A DNA stretch of 64,000 nt from Oreohelix idahoensis (taxonomy: Eukaryota > Mollusca > Gastropoda > Stylommatophora > Oreohelicidae), in contig JAMPIV010012436.1 in the NCBI GenBank assembly GCA_024509875.1, forward strand, positions 20,565 to 84,564, in the 5' to 3' direction. A program made the position numbers and the translations under genes. The notes below the pieces were generated by a model that worked only from the letters and a program-made list of their open reading frames with translations, had not been told where the DNA came from and searched no databases. Every line of letters begins with the position of its first letter. Positions within the stretch are counted from its first letter, which is position 1. Positions 1-9,656 of the stretch are shown here, piece by piece.

Positions 1-2
1 AT

Positions 3-332
3 CTTAATAAAGCTAGAGAACACGGAGTAGGTTTTGCGGTCAAAAAATCGCTAACTAAAATGGTTGAACCAGGCGAGAATGGATCAGAACGCCTGTTAAC
101 GCTCCGCCTGCAAACTAGCACAGGTCCCATCACCCTTGTCAGTGTGTATGCTCCTACTCTGTACTCTGCCTCAGAAGCTAAAGATGAGTTCTACGAGAAT
201 CTAACAGCAATTATCAAAAGCATACCTAGGCAAGAACAGCTTGTTCTCCTTGGTGACTTTAATGCTAGAGTGGGTGCCGATAATAAGGGAAACCACGCAT
301 TGATACCAGCAAGATGTCAGACCCTTTCATGA
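3..332 (+). pseudogene. LINE A endonuclease domain fragment
   Basis: The frame is open from base 3, before the first ATG at 60, so the true start is outside the window. The translation shows an exonuclease-endonuclease-phosphatase fold fragment: a GVGFAV segment, then SVYAPT, then the catalytic LLGDFNARVG motif near residue 95 of the open frame. After this motif the sequence departs from the family pattern, at about 290, and stops at 332. The C-terminal part of the endonuclease, with the SDH catalytic motif, is absent. The enzyme would nick target DNA for target-primed reverse transcription; this fragment cannot be active. Confidence 0.85.
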
Positions 333-2590
333 TCGCTCAATTCACTGCGACCTTCGAGAAAGTGCTCAGTAGCCCTCAGCATGGTGATACTATCACAGAG
401 AACTGTGAGCATCTACGGAACACCATTCAAAGTACTGCACTTGCCACCTTTGGTAAGAAAACAGCAAAGTCAAATGACTGGTTTGATGCTTCATCAGATG
501 TGATGGCACCTGTCATTGAAACTAAGCGCAGTGCTATGAATGAATACAAACGTTCACCGAGTGCCAGAACCCTACAGATCCTGAGGGCTACGAGAAGCAA
601 AGTTCAACAAACTGCTCGACGCTGTGCAAATGACTACTGGCTCCAGCTCAGTGAGAGCATACAGATCGCAGCGCAAACAGGCAACATTAGACAAATGTAT
701 GACGGTATAAAGAAAGCACTTGGCCCCCATAAAAGTAAGATGGCACCGCTAAAAACCATCAGCGGAGAGAAGCTAACCGATAAGGGTAAGCAGATGGAGA
801 GGTGGGTCGAGCACTACTCTGAGCTTTACGCTAGAGACAATACCGTTACGCCTGCAGCCCTTGATGGTGTCAACAGTCTGCCAACTATGGAGGAGCTGGA
901 TGCCGAACCAACATTAGAGGAACTCAGCAAGGCCATTGATAGCTTGGCCTCTGGCAAAGCACCAGGCAGTGATGGGATTCCTCCTGATTTAATCAAATGC
1001 TGTAAGAGCACGCTATTACATCCCCTGCATAGGATGCTGTGCCAGTGCTGGGAAGAGACAACTATTCCTCAAGACATGCGAGATGCCAAGATTGTAACAC
1101 TGTATAAAAATAAAGGAGACAGAAGTGATTGCAATAACTACAGAGGCATCTCTCTTCTTAGTATTGTTGGTAAGGTTTTTGCCAAAGTCATCTTAATGCG
1201 ACTACACAAGTTAGCTGAGCGCATATATCCAGAGTCACAGTGTGGATTCCGAGCTGGCAGATCAACAACAGACATGATCTTCTCTCTCCGCCAGCTTCAG
1301 GAAAAATCAAGAGAGCAGAAAAGACCATTATATATCGCCTTTATAGACCTCACAAAAGCATTCGACCTGGTTAGTAGGGATGGACTCTTTAAAATCCTCC
1401 TGAAAATAGGCTGCCCTTCTAAAATGCTGAAAATGATAAAGTCATTCCATGACGGCATGAAGGGAACAGTCCAATATGCTGGAAGCACGTCACAGCCCTT
1501 TGATATACGAAGTGGCGTTAAACAAGGCTGTGTTCTGGCTCCGACCCTCTTCGGAATCTTCTTTGCCTTACTCTTGAAACATGCATTCAGAGATGCAACT
1601 GAAGGAATATGCCTTCACACTAGGTCAGATGGCCGTCTGTTTAATCTTTCAAGGCTGAAGGCAAAAACAAAAATCAGAAGGGTCACTATAAGAGACTTGT
1701 TGTTCGCTGATGATGCTGCAGTCGTCACTCAAAGCCAACAGGAGCTTCAGAGCTTGATGAATCGCTTCACTAAAGCATGCAAGGACTTTGGCCTCACAAT
1801 AAGTCTAAAGAAAACGAATGTGCTGAGTCAGGATGTGGGTGCTGCACCAGTTATCACTATCAATAACTATGAATTGGCAGTGGTGCACCACTTCACATAC
1901 CTAGGGTCTACCATCAATGACAAACTCTCACTGGATACAGAAATCGACAGCAGCATTGGCAAAGCTGCAGCTACCTTTGCCCGCCTCACATCGCGTGTTT
2001 GGGGAAACTCTAAACTCACAATGAAGACCAAAGCTGCGGTATATAATGCCTGCGTCACCAGCACACTCCTATATGGCAGCGAGACCTGGACGACCTATGC
2101 TAGGCAAGAAAGAAGGCTCAATACCTTCCATTTGCGGTGTCTACGCCGCATCCTCGGCATCTCGTGGAAAGATAAAGTGACAAATGTCGAGGTGTTGTCA
2201 CGTGCTGGCCTTCAAAGTATGTATACGCTTCTTAGACAGCGCAGACTTCGCTGGCTTGGCCATGTTCGCCGCATGGAAGATGGTCGCATCCCAAAAGATA
2301 TCTTCTACGGACAATTAGCAGATGGCAAGAGAACAGTTGGGCGACCACAGCTGAGGTTCAAAGATGTGTGCAAGAGAGATATGAGGGCACTGGACATGGA
2401 TCCAGCAACATGGGAGGATGAAGCTGCCGATCGCACTAAGTGGCGATGCTATTTACGGCGCCACCTCAGATTGGGCGAAGAGAGGCTCACACAAGAAGCA
2501 GAGGTGAGGAGAAAACGTCGAATGGAGCACCAGGAAAATAAGCAGCTGAGGGCTGTCACCTCAGGGGCGCATTCCCATAGTCAGTTATGA
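314..2590 (+). CDS. LINE A reverse transcriptase ORF (N-terminally truncated polyprotein)
   Basis: 758 codons. From about residue 190 it carries the LINE RT fingers region (GKAPGSDGIP), YRGISLL, the QCGFRAGRSTTD segment, motif A (FIDLTKAFD), the SGVKQGCVLAP motif, and the catalytic FADD box (around 1700-1711). The C-terminal domain follows with YGSETW, LRRILGI, RRLRWLGHVRRM and GRPQLR, typical of EN-RT LINEs without RNase H. The RT part is uninterrupted and all key residues are visible, so only the lost endonuclease makes the copy defective. The ATG at 314 is an internal methionine exposed by the deletion, not the original start. Confidence 0.9.
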   Translation: MSDPFMIAQFTATFEKVLSSPQHGDTITENCEHLRNTIQSTALATFGKKTAKSNDWFDASSDVMAPVIETKRSAMNEYKRSPSARTLQILRATRSKVQQTARRCANDYWLQLSESIQIAAQTGNIRQMYDGIKKALGPHKSKMAPLKTISGEKLTDKGKQMERWVEHYSELYARDNTVTPAALDGVNSLPTMEELDAEPTLEELSKAIDSLASGKAPGSDGIPPDLIKCCKSTLLHPLHRMLCQCWEETTIPQDMRDAKIVTLYKNKGDRSDCNNYRGISLLSIVGKVFAKVILMRLHKLAERIYPESQCGFRAGRSTTDMIFSLRQLQEKSREQKRPLYIAFIDLTKAFDLVSRDGLFKILLKIGCPSKMLKMIKSFHDGMKGTVQYAGSTSQPFDIRSGVKQGCVLAPTLFGIFFALLLKHAFRDATEGICLHTRSDGRLFNLSRLKAKTKIRRVTIRDLLFADDAAVVTQSQQELQSLMNRFTKACKDFGLTISLKKTNVLSQDVGAAPVITINNYELAVVHHFTYLGSTINDKLSLDTEIDSSIGKAAATFARLTSRVWGNSKLTMKTKAAVYNACVTSTLLYGSETWTTYARQERRLNTFHLRCLRRILGISWKDKVTNVEVLSRAGLQSMYTLLRQRRLRWLGHVRRMEDGRIPKDIFYGQLADGKRTVGRPQLRFKDVCKRDMRALDMDPATWEDEAADRTKWRCYLRRHLRLGEERLTQEAEVRRKRRMEHQENKQLRAVTSGAHSHSQL

Positions 2591-2627
2591 CTGAAGGGGC
2601 TATTATTATTATTATTATGCCGTTAAA

Positions 2628-4475
2628 ATGACTCAAAAAAGACAAAAACTTGATATACGCTCGTTTCAAGACTTTTGGACAAACGAATATGGATTCATAC
2701 AACAAAAGGATCGTGCAGTTTGTGCTTTATGTTATGAAAGTGTCATGTGCCGTACGTCAAGTGTACAAAGACACTATCAAACCAAACATCAGTCCATGTT
2801 TAAAAACTCTGAGGAGAAAAGTGAAGCCATAAAAATGGTTGTTTCTGGCTACAAAAAACAAAGTAGTATGGCTGTTTCTGGCTACAAAAAACAAAGTAGT
2901 ATTTTTAGTCAAGTAATTGGAACCAAAAATAAAGCTACCGAATGTAGTTACAAAATTGCACAGTGTGTGGCTTCGAAGGGCAAATCTTTCACAGATGGAG
3001 AATACATCAAGGAAACTTTTTTGAGCAGTGCTGAAATTTTGTTTAGTGATTTACAAAATAAAGAAACAATACTTTCTCGGAGTATGGCTGAAAATGTAAC
3101 TGTAAAACAAACAACCGGGTTACAACAAGCTGTTGTAGTTAGTGTCGCTCTTGACGAAAGTGTCGATGTGAGTGATGTGACGCGCCTAGCTATAGTTGCG
3201 AGATATTGTGACAACGACCGTACTTATGAAGAACTGTGCTGCTTGATACCTTTTGATGGTAAAGCCAAGGGAGAGGACATTATAACTGCATTTGTAAGCT
3301 ATTTCGAAAATCAGAACATTAACATGAATAAAATATTCTGTGTTACTACTGATGTCGCCCCTGCATTTGTCGGAAAGAACAAAGGATTTGTTAAACTTCT
3401 TGAGGATCGTATTGGACGTCAAGTATTGAGCTTGCATTGCATTATACACCAGGAGAGTTTGTGTGCGAAGATTTCGTCACTATCCTTGAACTCTGTAATG
3501 GAAACTGTTGTCAAGATAGTTAACTTCATAGTTTCTCGCTCTTCATTGACCCACAGGCAATTCAAGTTTCTTCTACAAGAAATGGAGAGCGCATATGCGG
3601 ACCTCCCGCTGTACAGCAATGTTCGTTGGCTTAGTCGAGGTAATGTTGTGAACAGATTTGTATCATGTCTAGAAGCAATCAAGGTGTTTCTTGATGAAAA
3701 AGAACAACATTTCCCGGAATTGAAGAACGAGGACTGGCTGTGCAAGCTGATGTTTCTGGCTGACATAACTACAAATCTGAATGAATTAAACTTGCGTTTA
3801 CAAGGGCAGGGTCAAACAGTACTTGATCTTTTTGAGCACTGGAAAGGATTTGCGTCAAAATTAGACACATTTTGCAGAGATATTACCACTAGCACATACA
3901 CGTACTTTCCAAACGTAAAGGCTCATTCAAATCGATTTACTGTCAACAGAGATGAGCTTCAGATGTACGTTGAAGCGCTCAAAGGAGAGTTTGCTAAACG
4001 AGGTCAAGACTTCAAAATTCACGGGCCCATGTTTTCTTACCTCATCAAGCCCGACTTAATTGATCATACTAACATCCCATTTGACCTTTCTCTTGTCGAG
4101 TGGATGGATGTTGACAATTTTGAAATGCAACACATCGAATTCAAGGCATCAGAGTTATGGACGATAAAATTTGTAGAATTGCGAAAAACTCTTGAAGGAA
4201 GCTGCTTGGAAAAGTCAGCTGCAATCCTCAACTGCTGGACATCCCTGCCTGAAGCGTTCACCTGTTTGAAGAAAGTTGCATTTGCTCTACTTTCGGCTTT
4301 TGGGTCAACTTATACATGTGAACAAATTTTCTCACACACGAAAGCTGTTTTAAGTTCACAGAGAAGTCGCCTAACACCTGTGCAATCAGAAGCCTGTGTG
4401 AAGCTGAAACTGACAAAATACACACCTGATATTGAACAATTAACCAAGGAGAAGCAAGGACACGGGTCCCATTAA
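2628..4475 (+). CDS. hAT-superfamily transposase with BED zinc finger (GTF2IRD2/ZBED-like)
   Basis: 615 codons without interruption. Residues 1-60 form a BED-type zinc finger (C32, C35, H49, H54). A hAT RNase H-like core follows, with the first acidic motif ALDESVDVSD (D176) and the second, TTDVAPAFVGK (D242), then LHCIIHQESLC near 270 and NVRWLSRG. The C-terminal dimerisation region reads GSTYTCEQIFSHTKAV and RSRLT. The family motif around D242 usually has Gly where this copy has Val. VSGYKKQSS occurs twice in tandem (residues 72-90), a small in-frame duplication. The ORF looks recently active or domesticated; no left terminal inverted repeat is visible because LINE A sits about 10 bp upstream of the ATG. 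Confidence 0.85.
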   Translation: MTQKRQKLDIRSFQDFWTNEYGFIQQKDRAVCALCYESVMCRTSSVQRHYQTKHQSMFKNSEEKSEAIKMVVSGYKKQSSMAVSGYKKQSSIFSQVIGTKNKATECSYKIAQCVASKGKSFTDGEYIKETFLSSAEILFSDLQNKETILSRSMAENVTVKQTTGLQQAVVVSVALDESVDVSDVTRLAIVARYCDNDRTYEELCCLIPFDGKAKGEDIITAFVSYFENQNINMNKIFCVTTDVAPAFVGKNKGFVKLLEDRIGRQVLSLHCIIHQESLCAKISSLSLNSVMETVVKIVNFIVSRSSLTHRQFKFLLQEMESAYADLPLYSNVRWLSRGNVVNRFVSCLEAIKVFLDEKEQHFPELKNEDWLCKLMFLADITTNLNELNLRLQGQGQTVLDLFEHWKGFASKLDTFCRDITTSTYTYFPNVKAHSNRFTVNRDELQMYVEALKGEFAKRGQDFKIHGPMFSYLIKPDLIDHTNIPFDLSLVEWMDVDNFEMQHIEFKASELWTIKFVELRKTLEGSCLEKSAAILNCWTSLPEAFTCLKKVAFALLSAFGSTYTCEQIFSHTKAVLSSQRSRLTPVQSEACVKLKLTKYTPDIEQLTKEKQGHGSH

Positions 4476-4695
4476 TTGATTAATGACTCAGATCAATAAT
4501 AACACTGGCTAATAAAAAACAATTTTTTTTTTCTTTCTCTAACATTTCTATGTTTTTCTGGTCAATTTTAATGCGCTGTTTTTAAATCTGCAAACCGTTT
4601 TTCGCTATCAGGTCGGGATCTCTAGAAATACGCAATTGAAGTTTTTTAACAATGCATACAGTATTACAACATCATTCGTACAAGAAGTGTAACAG

Positions 4696-6386
4696 TTATG
4701 TAGGCTTGAATTTCTTTGCAGTCGACTGTCGTCGGTGAATGGCATGTGGTACATCGCGATGAAGCATCCAACAATAATCGGCAAGCATGGTCACACTCCG
4801 CCGTCCTTGATAACGTGACTCCATTACAGCGATATCTTGATGGAATCGTTCTCCATGTTCATCGCTGACTTCGCCAAGGTTGTCAGGGAAAAAGTCAAGA
4901 TGCGAATTGAGCAAATGGATTTTGAGGGACATGTTACAGCCCATAATTATGTATGCATCTATGCACTGCTTAACAATATGCACATAGTCGACAGATTTGT
5001 GATTTCCCAGAAAGTTATCGACGATCGATTTGAATGCCATCCATGCGCGAAGTCCACTACAATGTAACAAGTTCTCGAATTGTTTGTCTGCAATAACTTT
5101 CCTAATCTGAGGTCCTACAAAGATACCTTCCTTTATCTTTGCATCGCTAACTTGCGGAAACTTTTCTCGAAGTTAAGTGAAAGTTTTGCTCGTTTTATGT
5201 AACGCTTTTACGAAATTCTTCATGAGCCCCCAACTTTATATGTAACGGTGGTAAAATGATGCTGTCTTTGTTAACTAATGGCTCGTGTATTACATTTTTA
5301 TGCCCGAGCTGCATACGATCCCTGATAGGCCACACCTTTCTTGCATAATGTTCCTGTCTGTTGCGGCTGTCCCATTCACATAGGAAGCAACAAAATTTAG
5401 TATACCCAGTCTGCATGCCCGTGAGAATTGCAATGACCTTTAGGTCTCCACAAATCCGCCTTTGGTAGTCATTGTTCTTTATTTTTGCCAAAAGTATAGC
5501 CATATTGTCATAAGTTTCTTTCATATAAACAGAGTAGGCGACTGGAATTGATGAAAATAAATTTCCGTTATGCAATAACACGGCTTTTAGACTAGTCTTG
5601 GAAGAGTCGATGAAAAGTCGACATTCGTTGACTATTTGCTCATGACCGAGGTGCACCATTAGACCGTTTACATCTTTGCAATAGCAAATGTCATCATCCA
5701 TCTCAAAGTATTGAACACGTTCTCTGTGTCTATGATGAAATTTAGATATCGGAGTATTGGGAGCTAAAAGATTCCATTCTTTGAGTCGCGAACCGAGTAA
5801 TTCCGCTTGTCCTTTGGTAAGAGCGAGATCACGTATTAGATCTGAAAGTTCTGAATGGTTAATTAAGTGAACACCATCATTCACCGGTATATAATCCGAG
5901 TCAGAATTAGTTTCTAAAGCAGGTAAACTATCACTTTCTGATGGTTCATTCACGTCCAACGGATATTGTTCTGGTGGAACTGGGATCGGACACGTGATTG
6001 GATCATGGGGCACTGGTTTCGAAACCGATTCAATATTTGGATAAACCACAGACTTTCTAGTTTTAAAAGTGAAACCATGGATATTTGTAAAGCAGAAGTA
6101 ACAATCAGTAGCGTGATTTGTCGGTTCACGCCATATTACTGGCACTCCAAAAGGCATCGACTTATGCTTCGGCGATTTTCGTAACCAACCTGCCAATGTA
6201 TTTGCACAAGTCGAACAAACTGCATTTGGCTTCCAAGATTTATTTGCATCATCAACTTTCGAATTGAAATAAAGTTCATATGCTTTCTTTAGTAATGGTG
6301 TAAAGTTTTTCTGGTGAACACGATCTGTAAAATATCCACACGTAACAGAACAGATCAGCCGAATTTCTACAACTTCTAGAAGCCAT
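4696..6386 (-). pseudogene. Broken copy of an uncharacterised multicopy animal protein family (WREPTNH...CYFC / SDEHGERFHQDI type)
   Basis: An intronless gene of about 560 codons read from 6386 down to 4696. The N terminus (ATG at 6386) leads into CYV, then a two-base loss near 6343 shifts the frame to GYFTDRVHQ. The second block (from about 6342; its first ATG is at 6196) has CSTC, WREPTNHATDCYFCF, a central CYCKDVNGL, FIDSSKTSLKAVLLHNG and KFCCFLCEWDSR, with many paired cysteines suggesting metal binding. A further frameshift near 5210 and a stop near 5175 precede the last block (ending 4696), with GCNMSLKIH, SHLDFFPDNLG, VSDEHGERFHQDI and DYCWML. I recognise the pattern from unnamed proteins repeated in many invertebrate genomes, probably transposon-encoded. 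Function unknown. Confidence 0.7.
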
Positions 6387-7060
6387 ATTTCGCTCAGAAT
6401 TATTTCAAAATACAGTAACTATTTGAAAAATAGCGTAACATATGTCATGCATCTTTTAGCAGTATAAAAAGTAGAATTATTTTGCATTTTATTAATTTTT
6501 AATAAGTTATATAGTAAAATTGAAACGGAGCAAATAACGGTTTCCCAAAAATACATTTATTCACAAATATCTTAAGAACCCGATGTGATAGAGATAAACG
6601 GATTTCAAATTTGAAATCAGCGCAAGAAACTGACCTAAGAACACTTATTCTTATATAAGAAAGAAAAATGTTGTTTGTCAGTGTAATCAATGATTACTCA
6701 TATTAAAATTTTAAAAACGTGTTTTATGTTTGGTTTATTTAAATGTTTTGTTCTTCAAACTATTGGACTTTCTGTCTTAACAAAATATACATATGGCAAT
6801 TTTATTATAAAATTTCAAACTAATGTGTTCAGAACTTAGACTAAATTGTGCAAAACATAATATTTGTATTGATATTTGTTCCTATTTATATTAAAATATT
6901 GAATAATCTACAAAGAATAGAATAGTTATTTAATGTATCGGAAACATGTTAATACAAGATCATTTTTAAATTGTTTCAATAATTGTTGTATATAAAAATA
7001 TGGTGGACTTAGGTTGGCACGCTGAGTGACTTTGCAACATTACTTCGGCACGACACTACT
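6387..7060. other. AT-rich non-coding stretch
   Basis: No ORF or RNA gene is supported. The sequence is very AT-rich and leads into the hAT end at 7061-7079, so part of it is probably internal hAT sequence. Confidence 0.5.
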
Positions 7061-7079
7061 AAAAGTTTGCCGACCCCTG
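7061..7079 (-). repeat. Terminal inverted repeat of a hAT element (right end)
   Basis: Read on the minus strand the sequence is CAGGGGTCGGCAAACTTTT, a textbook hAT terminus, with the expected 8-bp target duplication candidate (CACTAGAC) just outside at 7080-7087. The partner terminus is not visible to the left. It may belong to the element encoding the 2628-4475 transposase, with the 4696-6386 pseudogene nested inside, but this is inference. Confidence 0.7.
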
Positions 7080-7560
7080 CACTAGACGGTCCTCTGGCTG
7101 GTGGGCGCAAGAAGCTGTATTTGCTACGGCTATGGATATCTTTGTTTACGTGTTGCATTTATATTGATGTAGTTCCTTGACTGCATGCCTTATTAACTTA
7201 TTTTAATAGTGGTACTTTTATACAGCTAAGTTCACGTTGACTTTCCTTGCCATAAATACATTTAATCACATTCAAGTCACGTGATCAAGAGTTTCATGGC
7301 TTGTACAAGCCTCTTTGTTTTGCAGTGCGGTAAACAAAATTGTCAGGTTCATTCAGATCAGAGTTCGGCATCGATTAACGTTCTAATTTGGCAGTGGCCT
7401 TTATGAGTGAAACCGAACAGACTTGTTTTTCTAGAAAACGTTGAGGTTTTTAGGAAACATTTTTTGACTTGTTTGTTTTTATCATCTGTGGTGTTGGCGT
7501 CGCTGCATAAAGCACATTTAACATATTGCGAATTTATTTTCTTTACTCAACACACACACA
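7080..7560. other. Non-coding, no feature recognised
   Basis: Nothing beyond background ORFs is seen. A short CA run lies at 7550-7560. Confidence 0.4.
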
Positions 7561-7573
7561 TTTTCAATTGTGA

Positions 7574-8035
7574 TGTCAGGTCAGTCCTATTGTATGGCTC
7601 ATAAACACGGATAACAAAAAAAAAAAATAAAATAAAATAAAGCTACAGACTTTCATAAATACATGCTTGCGTAGAATAGGAGGATTGAAATGGTATGACA
7701 AGATCACTTATGTGGAACTGATGACAAGAACCAGACAATTGTCAGGGGAACAGGAGATGAGAAGTTGAAACTGGCAATGGATAGGACACACAATGAGAAA
7801 ACCTGTTTGATAGCATTACAAGGCAGTCCTTATTCTGAAATCTCCAGGATTAGAGAGGGAGAGAGAGAGGCCAAAGAGCAGACGGAGAAGAAAGCTGGAG
7901 ATAAACCTGAAGGGGATGAAGATGACGTGACAACACATTGAGATGCCAGCACGTGACAGGAAGACTTGCTATAAGTTTGTTGAAGGCCTGTGTTCCTTTC
8001 GGGGAGGCTGAAGATGATGACGACGATGATGAATA
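7574..8035 (+). mobile_element. LINE family C, degenerate 3' fragment
   Basis: A decayed C-terminal RT region. Conceptual fragments VRSVLLYGS and KLQTFINTCLRRI are readable in changing frames, followed by the 3' end GCAATGGATAGGACACACAA and a final block (GACAGGAAGACTTG... GTTTGTTGAAGGCC) shared with the copies at 8262-8757 and 60,205-60,622. Several frameshifts and an inserted A-rich run show it is old. Confidence 0.7.
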
Positions 8036-8261
8036 CAAATTGTTGCTTGTCAGTTCCCTCACAGTAGGTTACGCCGGTGATTCCAAACATTACGTGGTAT
8101 TCCGATATATTTCTGCTTCTTCCTTGTTAAAAAAAAAAAAACAAAAAAAAAAAACAATCATTGTATTTCAATAATCATAATTAATTTACATGTAAATACA
8201 TATTACATTCACTTTTGGCACATTCTGTGAAAACGTAAGAAGTTTAATACAATCACGAGCA

Positions 8262-8757
8262 AAGGCTCTGAAACATGGAGAACACCAAAAACAACAGCCA
8301 GAAAGCTACAGACATTCATAAATGATTACTTTTTTTTTTTTTAGAATAGAAGGATTCTAAGATCACTGATGTGGAACGAACTTTATTTTCAAAGGGTTAA
8401 GGATAATGCACGAGACATTCTGCCCTTCCTCTCTCTGTCATCTTGCATAATGTATCCTTTCACTCGTACATGTACCGATCAACAAGAACCAAACATGCAC
8501 CAATGGAACAAGAGATGAGAAGAAGACGCTGGCGATGTATAGGAAAACCTGTTGATAGTATTACAAGGCAGTCCTTGTTCTGGGATATCCAGGGAAAAAG
8601 AGGCAGAGGTAGACCAAACAACACATGGAGAAGAGAACTGGAAACAGAAGTGAAAATGATGGTGAAGACATGGAAAGACCTTGAACTGACGACACGTGAC
8701 AGGAGGACTTGGCGTAAGTTTGTTGAAGGCCTATGCTCCATGGGAAGCTGAAGGGTA
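8262..8757 (+). mobile_element. LINE family C, 3' fragment with readable C terminus
   Basis: The first part reads GSETWRTPKTTARKLQTFIN, then a T-run and a deletion. From 8443 to 8751 one frame is open for about 100 codons and encodes the RT C-terminal region RRRRWRCIGK, SITRQSLFWDIQGKRGRGRP, NTWRRELE and DRRTWRKFVEGLCS, all standard for this LINE group. A likely upstream piece of the same family starts near 8203: its first ~65 bp resemble 14,682-14,740. Confidence 0.75.
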
Positions 8758-8768
8758 TTGAGGTAACA

Positions 8769-8894
8769 GTTCTCTTTAGACTATAATATTATAGAGTGAC
8801 ATCCCCTTGTAATGTTTGCTTTGGTCATGTATTGCAGGCAAGTATCGGTATTACAGAGGGATGTCACTGTATAATATAAAAGTCTAAAGAGAAC
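8769..8894. mobile_element. Small inverted-repeat element (MITE-like), 126 bp
   Basis: A 37-bp left arm (8769-8805) and a 37-bp right arm (8858-8894) are inverted repeats with only three mismatches; both start GTTCTCTTTAGACT read inward. The 52-bp loop has no ORF. It sits just after the LINE C 3' end. Family unknown, and no clear target duplication could be fixed by eye. Confidence 0.6.
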
Positions 8895-9576
8895 CTTTAC
8901 CTGGTGTCGTACAGATAGGTTGTGAGTTATTTTTGGCCCGTCTGAGTAGAGTGGATGGTGATAGGTACGTGAGAAAGGTGTGAGAAATAGATTTCACGGG
9001 TGGTAGCTTGAGTGAAAAGATATGTCTCTTGAATGAGTAAGTTTCTCTATTCCAGCCTATCTATACGACTGTAATTTAGTACAAGACAACCTTGCCCTCC
9101 TCATACATATAAATATAAGTTTAACTACACACACACACACACAGCCATGTGACAACAAGACACACAAAACGTGAAAAAACTACGGTTAATTGGGTATGAG
9201 TCTGACCAACACACAAAGTTAAGTTTATTTGTTGTTTATTATAATTAAACTTGACAACACTATTATCTAAAGAAAGATCAAATAAAATCAGATTTACATA
9301 CATATGAAATAGCAGAATAAATGCGCCCTCCCTCTATGTAGAAAAGAACCCAAAAGTTAATAACCCAAAGGTCGAAGGTTAGCACTATGTTACAGAGTAG
9401 ACAGTAAAGTAACCAAGTTCCTACTATATGCTACCCAGTAAAGTAAACAAGTTTAAGCAATTCCAATGTTGGTAAATTCCCTGAAACAAAGAAAAATACT
9501 CATTCACTTTCAAACAGTGGCCACTCGCTCACTCTTACCTACTCTTGGTGATATCCCTTGGAAATACAATTGTCCC

Positions 9577-9656
<80 letters not shown>

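Larger units (their letters stand above)
1..2617 (+). mobile_element. Non-LTR retrotransposon (LINE family A), EN-RT type, 5' end outside window, internal deletion
   Basis: A LINE running off the left edge. It holds an apurinic-type endonuclease fragment (3-332), an RT ORF (314-2590) and a 3' end of short ATT repeats at about 2598-2616. A 3' tail of short tandem repeats is usual for RTE-like LINEs; the clade is inferred, not proven. About 130 codons expected between the endonuclease core and the RT (including the SDH motif) are missing, and the two parts are in different frames, so this copy cannot make a full polyprotein. A 5'-truncated minus-strand copy of its last ~190 bp lies at 19,384-19,585 and confirms the 3' boundary. 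Confidence 0.9.
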
